Positions 23,201-34,011 of a DNA stretch of 64,000 bases are shown piece by piece. Numbering within the stretch: position 1 is the first letter of the stretch; each line of letters opens with the position of its first letter. The stretch covers positions 988,739 through 1,052,738 of the forward strand of contig WBMV01006429.1 of the NCBI GenBank assembly GCA_013396655.1. The letters run 5' to 3'. The translations under genes and the position numbers were made by a program. The DNA comes from Campylorhamphus procurvoides (taxonomy: Eukaryota; Chordata; Aves; Passeriformes; Dendrocolaptidae). The notes under the pieces are model-generated. The model was not told the DNA's origin. It worked only from the letters and a program-made list of their open reading frames with translations, and did no database searches.

Positions 23201-26200
23201 TCACCATTATCTGTCAGCTCTGAATGGTGTTACTGAACTGGTAGACAGCCAACTAGCACCACACATTAAAATTCATAAGAACAATTAGAAGTATTTCAGC
23301 AGAAAGAAGAAAATGAGCATAAATATGTCTCATTATTGACAAGCCACAGTAAGAGTCCCCTCCACTGTGCTGGATGCACAGGGCTCCATCTGGGAGCCAG
23401 CAGACCCCAGTTCTGTGCTTGTTGCTGCCTCAGACCTGCTGTGGTCCAGCAAATAACTGTTTTAAATAAGCAGCAAATAATTCTTACTAACAAATAAGCA
23501 TCGGACAGTTTCAGTGCAGAGTATTTGATGTATGGGACGTAGTAATGAAAGAGAAGGTAGACAGCATTGATTACAGTACAGTGGAATTAAAACCTCTAGC
23601 TGCATCTGTTTTAAAAAGGCAGTGATGCCTCAGTTACAGAGAATTTCCCCTGTGTGTGGAGGGAAAAAAATAAAAGCAAGAAAAAGACTCCAGGCAAAAG
23701 GAATTCTACTCTCTGGCTTAAGATATATAAAGCAAAGAGAGCCAAACCTGCATGTTCTGAAAACTAACCTAGGTGAGATGATGCTACCTGTGGGGTTTCT
23801 GAACCATTCCACTTCTTGACAAATAGAATGTCAACTTCCTTCAGAATTCCCAAGGCTAATTTAATGATATTCACCCCAATCCACAGTCCATTCCCTGGTT
23901 TGTTTTTCCAGCCTAATTCTCAGGGATGAACAGTGTCCACAGGAGGACAGGCAGCAGGGACTCCTCAGAGCACCAAGAGATCTGCAGAGGGCAGCAATGT
24001 TTTATGCTCCTCTGTGCACGTCCAGGAGGTCTGCAGGGAGCACCTGACCCTGGGAGAAGGGTGTGCAACACAACACCATGTCCAGTGTTTTGGCACTGAA
24101 CTGGAGTGATTGCCAACACCAGCCTGTCTGGGAGAGACCTGCAGCCCAACGGGGGGAACAGCAGGACCTCGTGTGGGTGGTGTCTGCACACCCAAAGGGA
24201 AGAATGAAAACCAGACCAGGCAGCTCAGATGCTTTGTGTGTCTGGAGGAATAGATTTGAACTGTTAAAATTTCTTCCAGATCAATCAAAGGGCTAATGGC
24301 AGCCATGTCAATGGGGCTGGGAGCACCTTCCAAAAGTGACCTTCGTGGGACCACCATTCACATTTCCCAAATGAGGCAGTGAGCCTCCCCAGGATGCACA
24401 GGAACATTCTGATACTCAGTTTTCCTCCCAAGCATCCCTTAACCTGTCACACCCTGCCTCCTGCTGCAGTGCTGGTACAGCATGGGCTGTGCTGTGCTGC
24501 AGCAGTGCAGGCATTTTTGGGTGATGCCTGGAATACTTAGCAGCCCGTGGCTTAAAATAATCTCTCTGGCTGCAGAAGTTGGGAACCATTCCCACTTACC
24601 AGCTCCACGTGTGTCAGCTGCTGAGCCAGAGTGTAGGGGTCACTGCAGACACTCAGGATTTCTCTCTGAATTGAGGGGGGTTTAGTTTTAAAGGCAACCA
24701 GCTTATCAGAGACAGCAGCACTGATCTTGACAATCCCTTCTTGCCCATGGCTGAGGGTGGCAAGCTTCTGATTCAGGGTTTGCAAAAGCTGATTCATCTT
24801 TTTCCAGTAGGCCTGGAGAGACAGGGAGAGAAAGAAACATAAACCACTCAGAAAACTTGACAAAGGAGTGTTTTGGGGCTGAATTTTCCCTTCTGCAAAA
24901 TACTCCTAAGCCAGCAACAGGTCACCATTTCATTTCCAACGAGCCTATTTCGGAATAACTCGTTGGCTTAATTACAGCTCTGTGCTCTGGACCACAGGAA
25001 CAGACTGCAGTCAAAAGAAGAGGCCTGCAGGACTGGTGGGTTGGGCTGGCACTGACACTCCCATATTCCTGCCAACATCAGGGGCAGAGGAGAGGGAATG
25101 CTCCAACATGAGTTACTGCAGCTTTCTGGAACACAGCAGCACTCAGTACCTACCCTTTACAACAGCTCTGGGTTGGCTGTCTTGAATGCTGCCTTGTCAG
25201 GTTGTATTATTAGGAATAAGAACTGTTTCTACACCATTCTCCCCATCCTTTTGAGCTGAATGCCCAGAAGAAAGCTGCTGCTTGCTACCCAGCTGGAGTG
25301 GCTGGAGCATTGTGTGGCTTTGAGTATTTAATATCCAAAATGTTAATTGCTGCTGAAGGAAGCCCATACTGCATTCTGAGTGCTCAGCAGGAGGATCATG
25401 GCTGAGGTGCCCAGGTTGTTCTCAGAGCTGGAGCAGCTCCTTACAACGAGAGGAGAAAGGGCAGAAAGAAATGACTTCAACTCTTCCTGACTGACAGATG
25501 CAGACACACAGGACTGAGGTAACCCAGAGAACTGGTAGATGGGCTCTAAAGACAAAGACTGATTGGAAATATCCTTGGCAAAAGCCTTACAGGGAGGATG
25601 AGGTACACCCTGCTGAGGAACATGGTCTCATGGGCTTTCCCAGGCAGAGAAGGGAGCACTGGGCATGGCTGCAGTGGGAACCTGCTCGATTCCAAAGAGC
25701 ATGGTCACTCAGGAGAACAGTTTGCAGGCTGGTTGCAGTTTGCAGCTCCTCTATCAGCACAAACACACACAGTGGAGAGATCCTCTGGCTGCTCATGAGT
25801 GGAATAACTCCTCACTCTCCATCCAAACAGGATTTAGGAGTGTCACATTGCCAGTAACATCAGTTTGTCATCTGCCAGTGAGGAAGCAGGGCTGGCAAGG
25901 AGCCTCTGTGACACCTGCCCGTGCAGATGTTCCCCCTGGCACCCTGAACTGTCCTCTCCAGCAACACAGGGGCTTGGCCAGGCTGTGCTTGCCACAAGGA
26001 CCAACACACACCTGTGTCACACAGCCCCAGGGAGCTCTTGGGAAGTGCTGAATTCCTGGTGTAGATCCAGCCTTTGTAGGCTGTGGAGAGGCTTCAGTGT
26101 TAGACATCAACAGCACTCACGTTTTAGGTGTTCAAGGCACCAGATCAGTGTTCTTTTTGCCTACACAGAATCCCATCTGCACACTGGAATAGCACCTTCT

Positions 26201-29200
26201 CCTGCTTCTCAGTGAGAACAACATAGTTATATCTACTGTGCCTTCCTTACAGGGTAGGAAGGGCTGGAGACCTTTAGGACATCTCAAGTGCTTCACCTTT
26301 TGCCACAACACTTTGCAATTTTGATGCATCTTTTCTAACAGGTTTCACACTGCTGAGGACCCTCTGGTGTCACTTAAGGAAGGGCTTAAGCACATGGGCC
26401 AGGTAACCAGGATGTAAACAAGCTTTATTTTTTGCAAAATAGAGCTGTTCAATCTATTGAAGCATTTCTGTAAGAAATAAAACAAGTACCTAGAAGGCAG
26501 GAGGGGCTTGTCTTGGAGAATGACAACACACAATGTTTTTGGAAGCAAATCACGCAGGAAGAGTGAAAATTGAGGGAGGAAACCAAAACCCCACTCAGTT
26601 TTTATCTGTTACAGATGTATATTAGCTCCAAGGACAAGAGACTACAGGCCTTCTTCATGTAAATCCTCATGGAAACAGGTGGTGCCACTTCTGATTTACA
26701 AAGCCTGTTCTGGACCCAAACTACTGACCACCATCTAAATATTTCCCTGTTTTACATCCAGGTGTGTTTGCAAATCTGCTTAGGAACACAATGTTATTTT
26801 TCAGTGAAGACTCAAATAGTGACATATTTGGTATTCTGTGAATATATTCTGTAAACAGGGAAATTAACTGGGGGGGCAGGCACAGCACTGAAATCCAAGT
26901 CTTTTAATGAATATAAAACATCTGGTTAAAAGACCTAGATGGAAACTCAGTTATCTCTCTAAATGGAGTTTGAATGAGAAATCTTGGACCAGCCATGCCT
27001 GTGCAGTATCAAATTCTTCTCTGTTTGGATGAAAAGCCAAAAGGCAGCATAAAATGGCTTGAAAGACATGCATATTAGCCAGTCTTTCAATAAATCCCTA
27101 TCAAGAGATCTGGTTTCACTTGGGTTTGTAGGGAATATGGCACAAAAATAGATACAGACAACAGCAAACAAAGACTCAGGTAAGCCAATCACCTAATAAA
27201 GAGTGAAATAGGAGAGACACTTAACAAACACAAAAAATTCCACAGAAATCAGAGCTCTTGAAGAGACAACTGGTTGGGTGCACTTTTGCCTGGACAGTTT
27301 TTCTGTGTGCACTGGATGAGAAATTAAAAAAAATAAAAAAAATTAAAAAATCCTGCTTTTGCCCTTCTAAAAGCACTTCCTGCCTTTGTTACACTCCATT
27401 CGCTAAGTGCAAACAACGTTGTTCATTACCTTCAATCTGCTGGTAATTATCCTGCCCCAGAGTGACCCCCCCACTGCACAGGGGCTGCATGCTGGACTCT
27501 ATCAACCCATTTCACTTCCCTGCCACATTAACAGTCAAAAGCAGCAACTGCTGTTTAATATTTAAAGCAAATGTTTCGTTCTTAACTAGGAAAGTTCCTC
27601 TGAAGACAGCAGGCCTCAGCAGGTGGCTTAGGAGCTCAAGTTTTAATTAAATTTCCAGCTCTAAATGCAAATCACAGCACTTACTCAGAAATGCTTCTCA
27701 GCATGGACACCTTTCTGAGCACATCACAGAGCCTTTAGAAAGTGGACTCCACAAAGGACAGGAGCACACTCTGCAGGGGAAAATCCTGCACTGACCTACA
27801 TGGACTGGAGGACAGCACAAATCTTGCAGTCTTTATTTGCTGTGCTTGACAATGGGAACAACTAAGGGGGCACCCCCACTCCTCTGCCCCGGCCCTTAAA
27901 AAAGGAAATTTGCATTTGGAGCGTATGATCTGGTTCTTAAATTAAGTATTGATTTTGCTCAGGCATAATCACTCGCAATTACAGTGCCTGGTAATATCTG
28001 AAAAACAATGATTTGAAAGCAATGTGGTGGGAGGCCCCCCAGGGCACCCAGAGCCATGCACTCTGCAGAGCAAAGGTGGGCAGGGCTTGCTCAGGTCAGG
28101 CAAATAAACCATTGTTTTGAGTGCAGAAAGTTGATTTATGGCATTTATGGCTCTTCACCAGGGCAACTACTGCTTGGAAAGGGCACACACAAAGCCCCTC
28201 TTCTCTGCCCTTTGGCTGGTTCCTTCTTCCCAGTGGACAGGGTATTGGTGGGTCTCTTTGGGTTTCTCTCACTGAAGGGCTGCAAGACACCTTCTGTGGT
28301 GGTTGGCAGGAGCAAATCCAATGCCTCTTCCCCTCGAGGGAGTTTTACTGCTCTGTCAATGGAACTGAAGCTACTTTGGCTCTTTTCTGAGGTTTTTTGG
28401 TTCCCTTCCCCTTCATCACCGTGTCACACAGTCCCCCTGCCCACCCCTGCTCTCCCATGGGCTCACCAGCCCAGCCAGTGGATTGTGCCAGCCTACAGCT
28501 CCCTCCAAGTGCCAGACAAGATGCCAGCCCAGCCCCAGAGCAGCTGTTCCCATTTCTGACATATTTCCTGTGTGTAGGAGGGTCCAATTTCACTTCTGTT
28601 GTGCTGCAGCCCTGCTGATTCCTCCTCTCCTCTCTCCACCCTCCCCGCTCTCTGCCTCATGGGGTGTTCTTGTCGTCCTACCCAACTGCACCTCCCTGTG
28701 GCTTGAGGCCAGGCCAATGGAACTGAATTCTTCCACATCCCATGGTTAACCTAGAAGTAATTAGAGACTCTTTACGTACTATTTGCTTATTAATTTCATG
28801 GACTTTGTGGTCTTTTTAATGTTTCTGAATTAATTTATGGGGTTCACCCACCTGAATTTGCAAGCAGGTCTCCCACTCACTGTGACCTGCCCTGCCACAC
28901 ACACAGCTCAAAGACCTGAACACTGAGACCATTACACATCTAGGCTGAGTTTCTGCTCAGCAGGCCACACACTGCTGCCTTCTGCCCCTTCTGTGCTCCC
29001 AGAGAAGCTACATGTTCATTAATATTGGCATCTTCTTTAAACATAAGAACTTAAATCCAGGGAAGTTGTGGGTACCCCATTCCTGGAATGGTTCAAGGTC
29101 AGGCTGGATGGGGCTCTGAGCATCCTGGTCTAGTGGAAGGTGTCCCTACCCATGGCAGGGGGTTGGAATAAGATGGTCTTTAAGGTCCCTTCCAACCCAA

Positions 29201-32200
29201 ACTAGTGTGTGACTCTGTGATTCTAACCTAGGAGATCACAGCTCTGTTGCTGTTGGAATTGTCACCAGCACACTCAGTCTACACTGTGCCTTCATATATT
29301 CCTTCTGTCAAATGGGAATATCATTATCCTATATCCAATGTGCAGTGGGTAAAGTCCATTGATCACTGATGTGTCCCCATGTCACTGCCACAAGAGCAGC
29401 TAAAGGGAGAGATGAGGTTTTAGGGAAGCTACTGCAGGTTTTTACCATTGTAGGAGAACAAAACCATGAGAGTAGCCAGGAAGAGGCATGGAACAGCACG
29501 TGGCAAAAGGAGAAAATGGAGGAACCAAAGGGGAAAATGAAGTTAACATCTCAGCACAACAGGCCAGGCATGCTCACCTCGTCACACGGGGCTATCCTGT
29601 GAATCATGTCCTTCAGATGGCCAATCATCCGCTCCTCCTGAAAGTCATACGGGAATGTCTCTGTCCACTCTGTCAGCAACTGTAAGATCTTGGGTCCAAA
29701 TTTCCTGATTCGAGCCTGAAATGGAAACCATTGGATGATGGACAGGGACTGAAATGTGTTTCGTCATTAAAGTCTCCCCCCAAATATCCGTGTCACTGGA
29801 CGTGGGGCCAGAGTTTCAAAGAAGGCATTTATGGTTGCACCTGCAAAATCCGCACACATGCATACAAACAGTGGGGTGCACAAATTGGACATTTGGGCAT
29901 GCAAAATATACCAGGGCTTAGATGCATGCACTACTGTCTGTTTTACGTGCAGATTTAAGTATTCTGCCCATGCAATCATCTGGTTTATGGTTGGATAGAC
30001 ATTTTGTTGGTGCAACCTTGATACCTTTTTTAAAAACATCTGCCCTTCTTGCTGATTTGAACCATTTGTTTTTCCCTTTTGTACTTACAACCCTGCTACA
30101 CTTTCATCCTTCTCTGGAAAATTGACTGGAATGAATTTCTTGACCAACAAAGAGGGTTTTTCTGCTTCTTTGTTTTCTGGCTGTACGAGAAAACTACTTA
30201 GTGACCAGTGGCAGATGTAGATGAAGAAGAAAAGATGGACAAAACAGCAGCACTTTAGTAACTTGATCTGAGCTACTGATAAAGTTGCTCCCTTCCCACA
30301 TGAGCTCAAGGTCACTCACATTACACACAGCTGATGCCCACTTTACTTTTGGTGTAGATTTATCTGCGGGTGCAGCAGTGGGAATAATCAGGATGATATG
30401 GGGCAAGGAGGGAAATGTGGGGAGTGGCACAATTGGTGCATTAGTGTCATCTCAAAAGATGGCCAGCACAGCTGCTCCCAAAGCTTTCATCCTCTGTTAT
30501 CCAAGAACATGTGAAAAGAGAATTGTGTTAAACAACAAACTGCGTTTTTATTTACAGAAAACACAGACTGAAACAAACAGCCTTCTTCTGTATCCTACGC
30601 ACTGCAGCTAAAGGGTACTCTGTAATCAGGAAAAATTATACTCTTAAGCTCCCCAGCTCTTTGTTTTTCAACCAAGGTGGTTTAAAATGCGTATTTCAGC
30701 CTTCCACCAACAACAGGTTTCAATGAACCACATCTCTAAAAATAGCTGCTGTCAGCTAGCATTAAGCTCAGGCTCAAAGACCAGCAGGTGGCTGCTAAAG
30801 GGAAAGCTTTATTGGAAACTACAAAGGTCTGGGGAGACATTTGCTCCAGCTGTGTAAACTGTATCAGGAATCGATGGCGAGGACTTTGTGCAAGTGACAG
30901 GACACAGGGGATGGGAGGCCTCTTGTGTGCAAAGTTCCAGAGCCAGCCCCACTCTCAGGAACACAAAATCAGCTGTGTCCCACCCACCCTGTGTTATTAC
31001 AAAATGCAGACTCACTTCAGGCAGATCTTTGTAATAAAATAGCTTGCCTCGTTTCTTGGAAGTTTAATGAGCAGCAAAACTTTGCAGTGCTCGTGTTTTC
31101 ATCCTCCTAAACTTGTACCTGTCTTAGAATTGGAGAGCAGAACCCATCACACCTTAGAAAACATGTTCTGCATGATGCACTTTCCTACAAATCCTCCTGC
31201 TGACAAAGCCTGCAGGGCAGTCCCAGCCTCTGGTGAGTGGCTCTGCACAGTGAAGGCAGAGCTCCTGTTACTCATGCAGCCAGGTGGCTGGGCAAAAACA
31301 AGCCCAGGTGTTCAGGCATTGGTGACTCAGTATTTGGTGCCAAAAACCACTGGTTCAAAGCTGCAAAGGCTGATCCTGAGAATCATTTCAGAATTTTGGG
31401 GGTTCTGGAGAGCTGCAATTCATGCATGTTCCCCAATCCATTGCTCTGAGGGTGCATCTCCTGCTCCAGGTAATGCCCTGGGTAGGTTTTCAGTGCACTG
31501 GGGAGAGTTTGGGCAGAATCCAGCACTGAAGAGGATCCAGAGGGATCTGTCACCACTGCACTGTCTGTGGCACTGCCAGAGGGTGCACATGTGTTGCTAC
31601 ACACTGTATCAGCCTGCACAGCCCCTGGGGCGAAACAGGAGGAGTGCTGAGGCAGGAACAGCTTGGATTTTCTCATCTCTCTGCCTGTCACAGCCTCACT
31701 GCTGCTCCCACTCATTCCTGGTGTGCCAGGCAGTGCTGGAGGTTAGTGGGTACCTGTGTGCTGTTACAGAGTGTTCAAAGGCACAGGTAAGGCCAGGAGG
31801 GAAGGAATATCACTGTACCAGAATTAGGAAAGCAAAAGGGCATTAAGTAAAAAATGGGAGAGTGGTGTGTCTGACAGTGTGTGAGGTTCACATCCTACCT
31901 CCTTGCATCCTGCAGGCTTCAGCAGAGCCTTAAAGAAGTTAGGAAGGAAAGTCACCTGGGAAGGCTGAGACAGGGGGAAAGGGAAAATTAGAAGGAGATT
32001 TGAAGTGATTAGTGCCTGGAGCACTGCTCTCAGACAGGGATACTAGGATGCTTCAATGGCAGGATCTCAGTGGTAACCATCATCCTTTATGAGAAAGCTT
32101 CACTCAGCCCAAAGGGAGGCAAGGGACACACAGCAGAGCCCCAGAGTTCTCTGCCCATTGAAAATACCCCCCAATTTTGTGCTGTGGAGATAAACTCACC

Positions 32201-34011
32201 TTGTCCAGCACGGGGTCGTCCAGCCTCTGCTGCTCAATGCACTTGTGGCAGACTCGGGACAAAAGCTCATGGGGCTCAATGAAGAGTCTGGAACTCAGCA
32301 GGAATGTGAAGATATATGCTTTCTGTGGGAGGAACACAAGCAGGCCTGCTGTGAGCACTCACACTGTGGGTAATATTGAACATAAAAAGCCCAAAAACTC
32401 CACCTTTATGTCTAAAAGACATAAGGGTTGCTGATGCTGACTATGGAACTGGTTATACTGGGTGCAGGAGGCAGTGGCACCTCCTTCCTCCCCAGCATCC
32501 ACTTCCAGCCCTTGGTTTCCTAAACATCCAGCAAAGACAGTGTGTAGGTCACTCTGCAGTCAAGCCAAATGTGCACTCAGGGATCTCTGTTATCCTGGGC
32601 TGGAGCTCAGACACCCCAGCATCAGCCACATCTTGCTGCTGCCCTGCAGGTTGCACCCAGCCTGTTTTAAGCAGTATTTCATTTATTCTACTATCTCCCC
32701 AAAATTCATTTCTATCAGCCAAGTCATATCATATGCAGTTCCACATCTGTGAAGCTGTGGGAAGCAGGTCTGGTGGATAAATCCTTGGATTATTTAAATT
32801 ATGCCAGCAGTGAATTTAAAATATATGCATGAAGCCTCAGTTGTTTGCATCCTGACCCCTCCTGGCACCTGAATTATCTTCTTTCCCCCAGCCTTAGCCA
32901 TGCTCTTGAGCAGCAGGTATGATATTACATATCACACATTGCTTAATGAAAATCTCACAGCCTGATCTGTCCATTACCTATTTTTATTGCTTTTCTATTT
33001 TTTTTTTAATTGAGATGCTTCGTCATTACTTATTTTTAGCTGATCAGAAACTGAGCTCCGGGTAATTTAAAATATGCTGCCTGCTCTGCATTGATAACTT
33101 TCCTAGTCTTTTAAAGTGCCCAGAAGTCAATGCTACTGTGTGCTTTGAAATACAAGCCTTTCCATGGAGATATATTAGCACTTAAAAGTCTTCCAGTCAA
33201 ACTCTGTCTGAATTCCACCGAGGATGTGCAAAACCCAGTGAAGTCAATGGCTTGCAGGACCACAAACCTGCTTCCAGTTTAGATCCTCACACTGTTGATG
33301 AAGAAAAATGGAATACTCACTGATAGAGCAAGGATTAGGACTTGGGCTGTGCTGTCCAGTGACTGCAAAGCTGGTATAACCCCAGGTAAATTGTGGACTC
33401 ATCAGAAGAAGCATCTCTGTGCATGCTTTGCACACACAGGCAAACCTGGATGGCTTCAGCAGCCACAGAAATTCAGCTAATTTAATGCCAGTTCAGACTT
33501 GGAAGTTTTTTGCTTCAATTTTCCTCCAAACCTCTCTGGGATGCACTGCTATTTTTGAACTGTTCCAACTGCTACATCACTAATTCATCACCACGACAGC
33601 TCCCCTGCTCTCTTATTTCAAGGCAGTATCATCTTTGGGATCTGCTTTTTCATGGGAACAATTATAGAGCAGTGAAGCAGCATTTAAAGCCATGCATCAA
33701 TTTACCAAGCTTTAATTGTATGCAGCTTTTAAATTAGCCTCCTTAATTCAAAATTTAACACATTTGCACTTTTGCATAAAGCGCTGCCCCAATTCATCAA
33801 AATGAAACCGTTTATTATGCCGTGAATTGCTTACTTCAGGGTAGTAATCAGTGGTAGGTATCAGGTGCTGGATTAGAGCATCCAGAGATGCTGAGGTAAG
33901 GTTTCCATCCTGGAAGATCAGTCCTCCTTGCTCCCCTTCTTTGGAAGTGTGTAGATGAGGGCTGAAGCCACATGGGGTGAACATACTGGTAGAGCTCAGC
34001 GTTTGGGGCAT
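11229..34011 (-). CDS. RASGEF1C: RASGEF1C, Ras-GEF domain family member 1C (13 coding exons)
   Basis: Predicted guanine-nucleotide exchange factor for Ras-like small GTPases. The paralogues RASGEF1A and RASGEF1B are known to act on RAP2; the substrate of 1C is inferred. Joining 34011-33835, 32322-32200, 29715-29578, 24812-24600, 23131-23057, 20202-20107, 19041-18939, 18834-18755, 18054-17959, 13697-13602, 13462-13339, 11700-11628 and 11253-11229 gives 1419 nt, or 472 residues plus TGA, close to the roughly 466 of the human protein. Residues 40-160 fit a RasGEF_N (REM) domain. Residues about 205-450 fit a CDC25-type RasGEF domain, with conserved blocks [43 protein letters not shown] and [17 protein letters not shown]. 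There is no signal peptide or membrane segment, so it is probably cytosolic. The MPQTLS start, [14 protein letters not shown] and ILGKT end favour 1C over 1A or 1B, from remembered sequences. All splice sites are GT-AG and no frameshift or internal stop is seen. Confidence 0.96.
11254..11627 (-). other. RASGEF1C: RASGEF1C intron between exons 12 and 13
   Basis: 374 bases with a GTAACC donor and an AAATTTGCAG acceptor. It has an A-run near 11280 on the plus strand, which is a pyrimidine run in the transcript upstream of the acceptor on the minus strand's far side. Nothing else is recognised. Confidence 0.85.
11628..11700 (-). CDS. RASGEF1C: RASGEF1C coding exon 12
   Basis: Completes Gly441, encodes residues 442-464 ([17 protein letters not shown] then DRWKSL) and gives the first two bases of Arg465. 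The acceptor is TTTTCCAG and the donor [17 protein letters not shown] is the C-terminal family signature. The [10 protein letters not shown] form points to 1C rather than the SEGPENH of 1A and 1B (from memory). Confidence 0.95.
11701..13338 (-). other. RASGEF1C: RASGEF1C intron between exons 11 and 12
   Basis: 1.6 kb without a recognisable repeat family or coding sequence. Open frames are about 60 codons at most. Confidence 0.85.
13339..13462 (-). CDS. RASGEF1C: RASGEF1C coding exon 11
   Basis: Residues 400-440 plus the first base of Gly441: [15 protein letters not shown], then [13 protein letters not shown], then [13 protein letters not shown]. The acceptor is GTTTGCAG and the donor GTAAGG. 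It covers the last helices of the RasGEF domain. It lies only 139 bases from exon 10. Confidence 0.96.
13602..13697 (-). CDS. RASGEF1C: RASGEF1C coding exon 10
   Basis: Residues 368-399, [16 protein letters not shown] then [16 protein letters not shown], 96 nt and phase 0 at both ends. The acceptor is CTCCACAG and the donor GTAAGA. The block [17 protein letters not shown] covers the region after the RasGEF helical hairpin and is nearly invariant in 1B and 1C. Confidence 0.97.
13698..17958 (-). other. RASGEF1C: RASGEF1C intron between exons 9 and 10
   Basis: 4.3 kb. Its 5' end (in transcript order) is the minisatellite that overlaps the exon 9 donor. It also holds one member of a dispersed pair of short repeats near 15.4 kb. 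The remainder shows no exon or transposon that I recognise. Confidence 0.85.
15381..15450 (-). repeat. Unidentified dispersed repeat, copy 1
   Basis: About 65-70 bases closely resemble 18261-18330 and share the exact core CAAAATGCTGAGCCCTCCT on the plus strand. On the minus strand both copies have an open frame with similar residues ([16 protein letters not shown] here), but this copy meets a stop right after the block. The family is unknown to me. Confidence 0.6.
17703..17970. repeat. 39-40 bp minisatellite across the exon 9 splice donor
   Basis: About six to seven tandem units; the plus-strand unit is CTTCTCCCTG, TGGAGCCCCA, TGAGGTGTGG, TGACACCCAC. Unit lengths alternate between 40 and 39 bases, and a truncated 21-base step is seen at the low end. 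The first unit in transcript order is the end of exon 9 and its donor, so each unit carries a copy of (GA)GAAG followed by GTGGGT. Copies of the exon-intron boundary fall at 17959 (real), 17920, 17880, 17841, 17801, 17761 and 17740. Confidence 0.95.
17959..18054 (-). CDS. RASGEF1C: RASGEF1C coding exon 9 (donor overlaps a minisatellite)
   Basis: Residues 336-367, [16 protein letters not shown] then [16 protein letters not shown], in phase 0 at both ends. The acceptor is CATCCATCCAG and the donor GTGGGT at 17958. NFYNYRTAL is the conserved helix of RasGEF domains. The last codons (AGG GAG AAG) and the donor itself are repeated several times just downstream in a 39-40 bp tandem array, so extra donor-like sites follow the real one. 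Confidence 0.95.
18055..18754 (-). other. RASGEF1C: RASGEF1C intron between exons 8 and 9
   Basis: 700 bases with a GTAAAG donor and a CATCCATCCAG acceptor. It contains copy 2 of the unidentified dispersed repeat and a T/C-rich tract near 18.73 kb. Confidence 0.85.
18261..18330 (-). repeat. Unidentified dispersed repeat, copy 2
   Basis: Second member of the pair, in the same orientation, 2.88 kb from the first and in the intron between exons 8 and 9. The minus-strand frame reads [11 protein letters not shown] then [10 protein letters not shown]. The likeness fades on both sides within about 10-20 bases, which suits an old interspersed repeat or a small segmental copy better than an exon. Confidence 0.6.
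18755..18834 (-). CDS. RASGEF1C: RASGEF1C coding exon 8
   Basis: Completes Ser309 and encodes residues 310-335, [17 protein letters not shown] then KTAKFFILE. The acceptor is CACTTGTAG and the donor [16 protein letters not shown] is a conserved RasGEF segment. FFILE matches 1C, where 1A and 1B have FDVLE or FDILE (from memory). Confidence 0.96.
18939..19041 (-). CDS. RASGEF1C: RASGEF1C coding exon 7
   Basis: Residues 275-308 plus the first base of Ser309. The acceptor is ATTTACAG and the donor GTAAGT. It encodes [17 protein letters not shown] then [17 protein letters not shown]. The [20 protein letters not shown] block is the third and strongest RasGEF signature and lies in the catalytic core. 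It ends in phase 1; the next exon completes the serine codon. Confidence 0.96.
19042..20106 (-). other. RASGEF1C: RASGEF1C intron between exons 6 and 7
   Basis: 1.07 kb. No repeat family or additional exon recognised. Confidence 0.85.
20107..20202 (-). CDS. RASGEF1C: RASGEF1C coding exon 6
   Basis: Residues 243-274, from [15 protein letters not shown] to LVATEICM, 96 nt and phase 0 at both ends. The acceptor is CCCCCCAG and the donor [26 protein letters not shown] is the second conserved RasGEF block, equivalent to the region in SOS and CDC25 that packs on the switch II side of the GTPase. Confidence 0.95.
21989..22150 (+). mobile_element. CR1 LINE fragment
   Basis: The stretch contains GGTCTGGAGCACAAGTCTGA, GAGGAGCAGCTGAGGGAGCT, CAGCCTGGAGAAAAAGAGGC and CTCAGGGAGACCTTCTCACT in order, the well-known CR1 segment a few hundred bases before the 3' end. 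It is in plus orientation, antisense to RASGEF1C, and lacks the 3' terminus. Confidence 0.9.
22266..22359. repeat. (ATCC)n / (GGAT)n microsatellite
   Basis: About 94 bases of CATC tetramers. The first 60 are almost perfect; two interruptions by CCCT units follow towards the high end. Likely length-polymorphic. Confidence 0.97.
23057..23131 (-). CDS. RASGEF1C: RASGEF1C coding exon 5
   Basis: Residues 218-242, [15 protein letters not shown] to HKDPLDGTK, 75 nt and phase 0 at both ends. The acceptor is CCCAACAG and the donor GTATGG. It continues the RasGEF domain; [10 protein letters not shown] is shared with RASGEF1B and 1C. Confidence 0.95.
23132..24599 (-). other. RASGEF1C: RASGEF1C intron between exons 4 and 5
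   Basis: 1.47 kb. No repeat family or additional exon recognised. Confidence 0.85.
24600..24812 (-). CDS. RASGEF1C: RASGEF1C coding exon 4
   Basis: Residues 147-217, from [15 protein letters not shown] to [10 protein letters not shown], in phase 0 at both ends. The acceptor is CTCTCCAG and the donor GTAAGT. Residues of about 147-195 form the variable linker with an amphipathic, coiled-coil-like start. [16 protein letters not shown] (about residues 202-217) is the first conserved block of the RasGEF catalytic domain. It is the longest coding exon. Confidence 0.95.
24813..29577 (-). other. RASGEF1C: RASGEF1C intron between exons 3 and 4
   Basis: 4.77 kb, the largest intron between coding exons. 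It contains a well-preserved CR1 3' end near 29.1 kb and an A-rich stretch near 27.33 kb. The open frames inside (up to about 167 codons) have no recognisable domain. Confidence 0.85.
29057..29224 (+). mobile_element. CR1 LINE 3' end
   Basis: A close match to the CR1 3' end: CCAGGGAAGTTGTGG, GGTCAGGCTGGATGGGGCTC, CTGGTCTAGTGGAAGGTGTC, CCATGGCAGGGGGTTGGAAT, AAGGTCCCTTCCAACCCAAA and the tail CTCTGTGATTCT. Plus orientation, antisense to RASGEF1C. It is the youngest-looking transposon copy in the window. Confidence 0.95.
29578..29715 (-). CDS. RASGEF1C: RASGEF1C coding exon 3
   Basis: Residues 101-146, from [17 protein letters not shown] to HRIAPCDE, in phase 0 at both ends. The acceptor is CCATTTCAG and the donor GTGAGC. 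It carries the [16 protein letters not shown] block that closes the REM domain in RASGEF1 proteins. Confidence 0.96.
29716..32199 (-). other. RASGEF1C: RASGEF1C intron between exons 2 and 3
   Basis: 2.48 kb. It holds a long but unsupported plus-strand open frame (31067-31846) and no recognised repeat. Confidence 0.85.
32200..32322 (-). CDS. RASGEF1C: RASGEF1C coding exon 2
   Basis: Residues 60-100, from [17 protein letters not shown] to DDPVLDK, in phase 0 at both ends. The acceptor is CCTCCCACAG and the donor GTGAGT. This is the central part of the REM (RasGEF_N) domain, with the typical TFLLSSRLF helix and the CHKCIEQQ segment. Confidence 0.96.
32323..33834 (-). other. RASGEF1C: RASGEF1C intron between coding exons 1 and 2
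   Basis: 1.5 kb, AT-rich. The block at about 32.94-33.12 kb has the look of conserved regulatory DNA but no conservation data are available here. No exon recognised. Confidence 0.85.

Noticed and set aside
31067..31846. 259-codon plus-strand open frame in a RASGEF1C intron
   Set aside because: No domain, signal or family resemblance, rich in Cys, His and Ser as translated non-coding DNA often is. It runs antisense within an intron and has no promoter or splice context that I can support.
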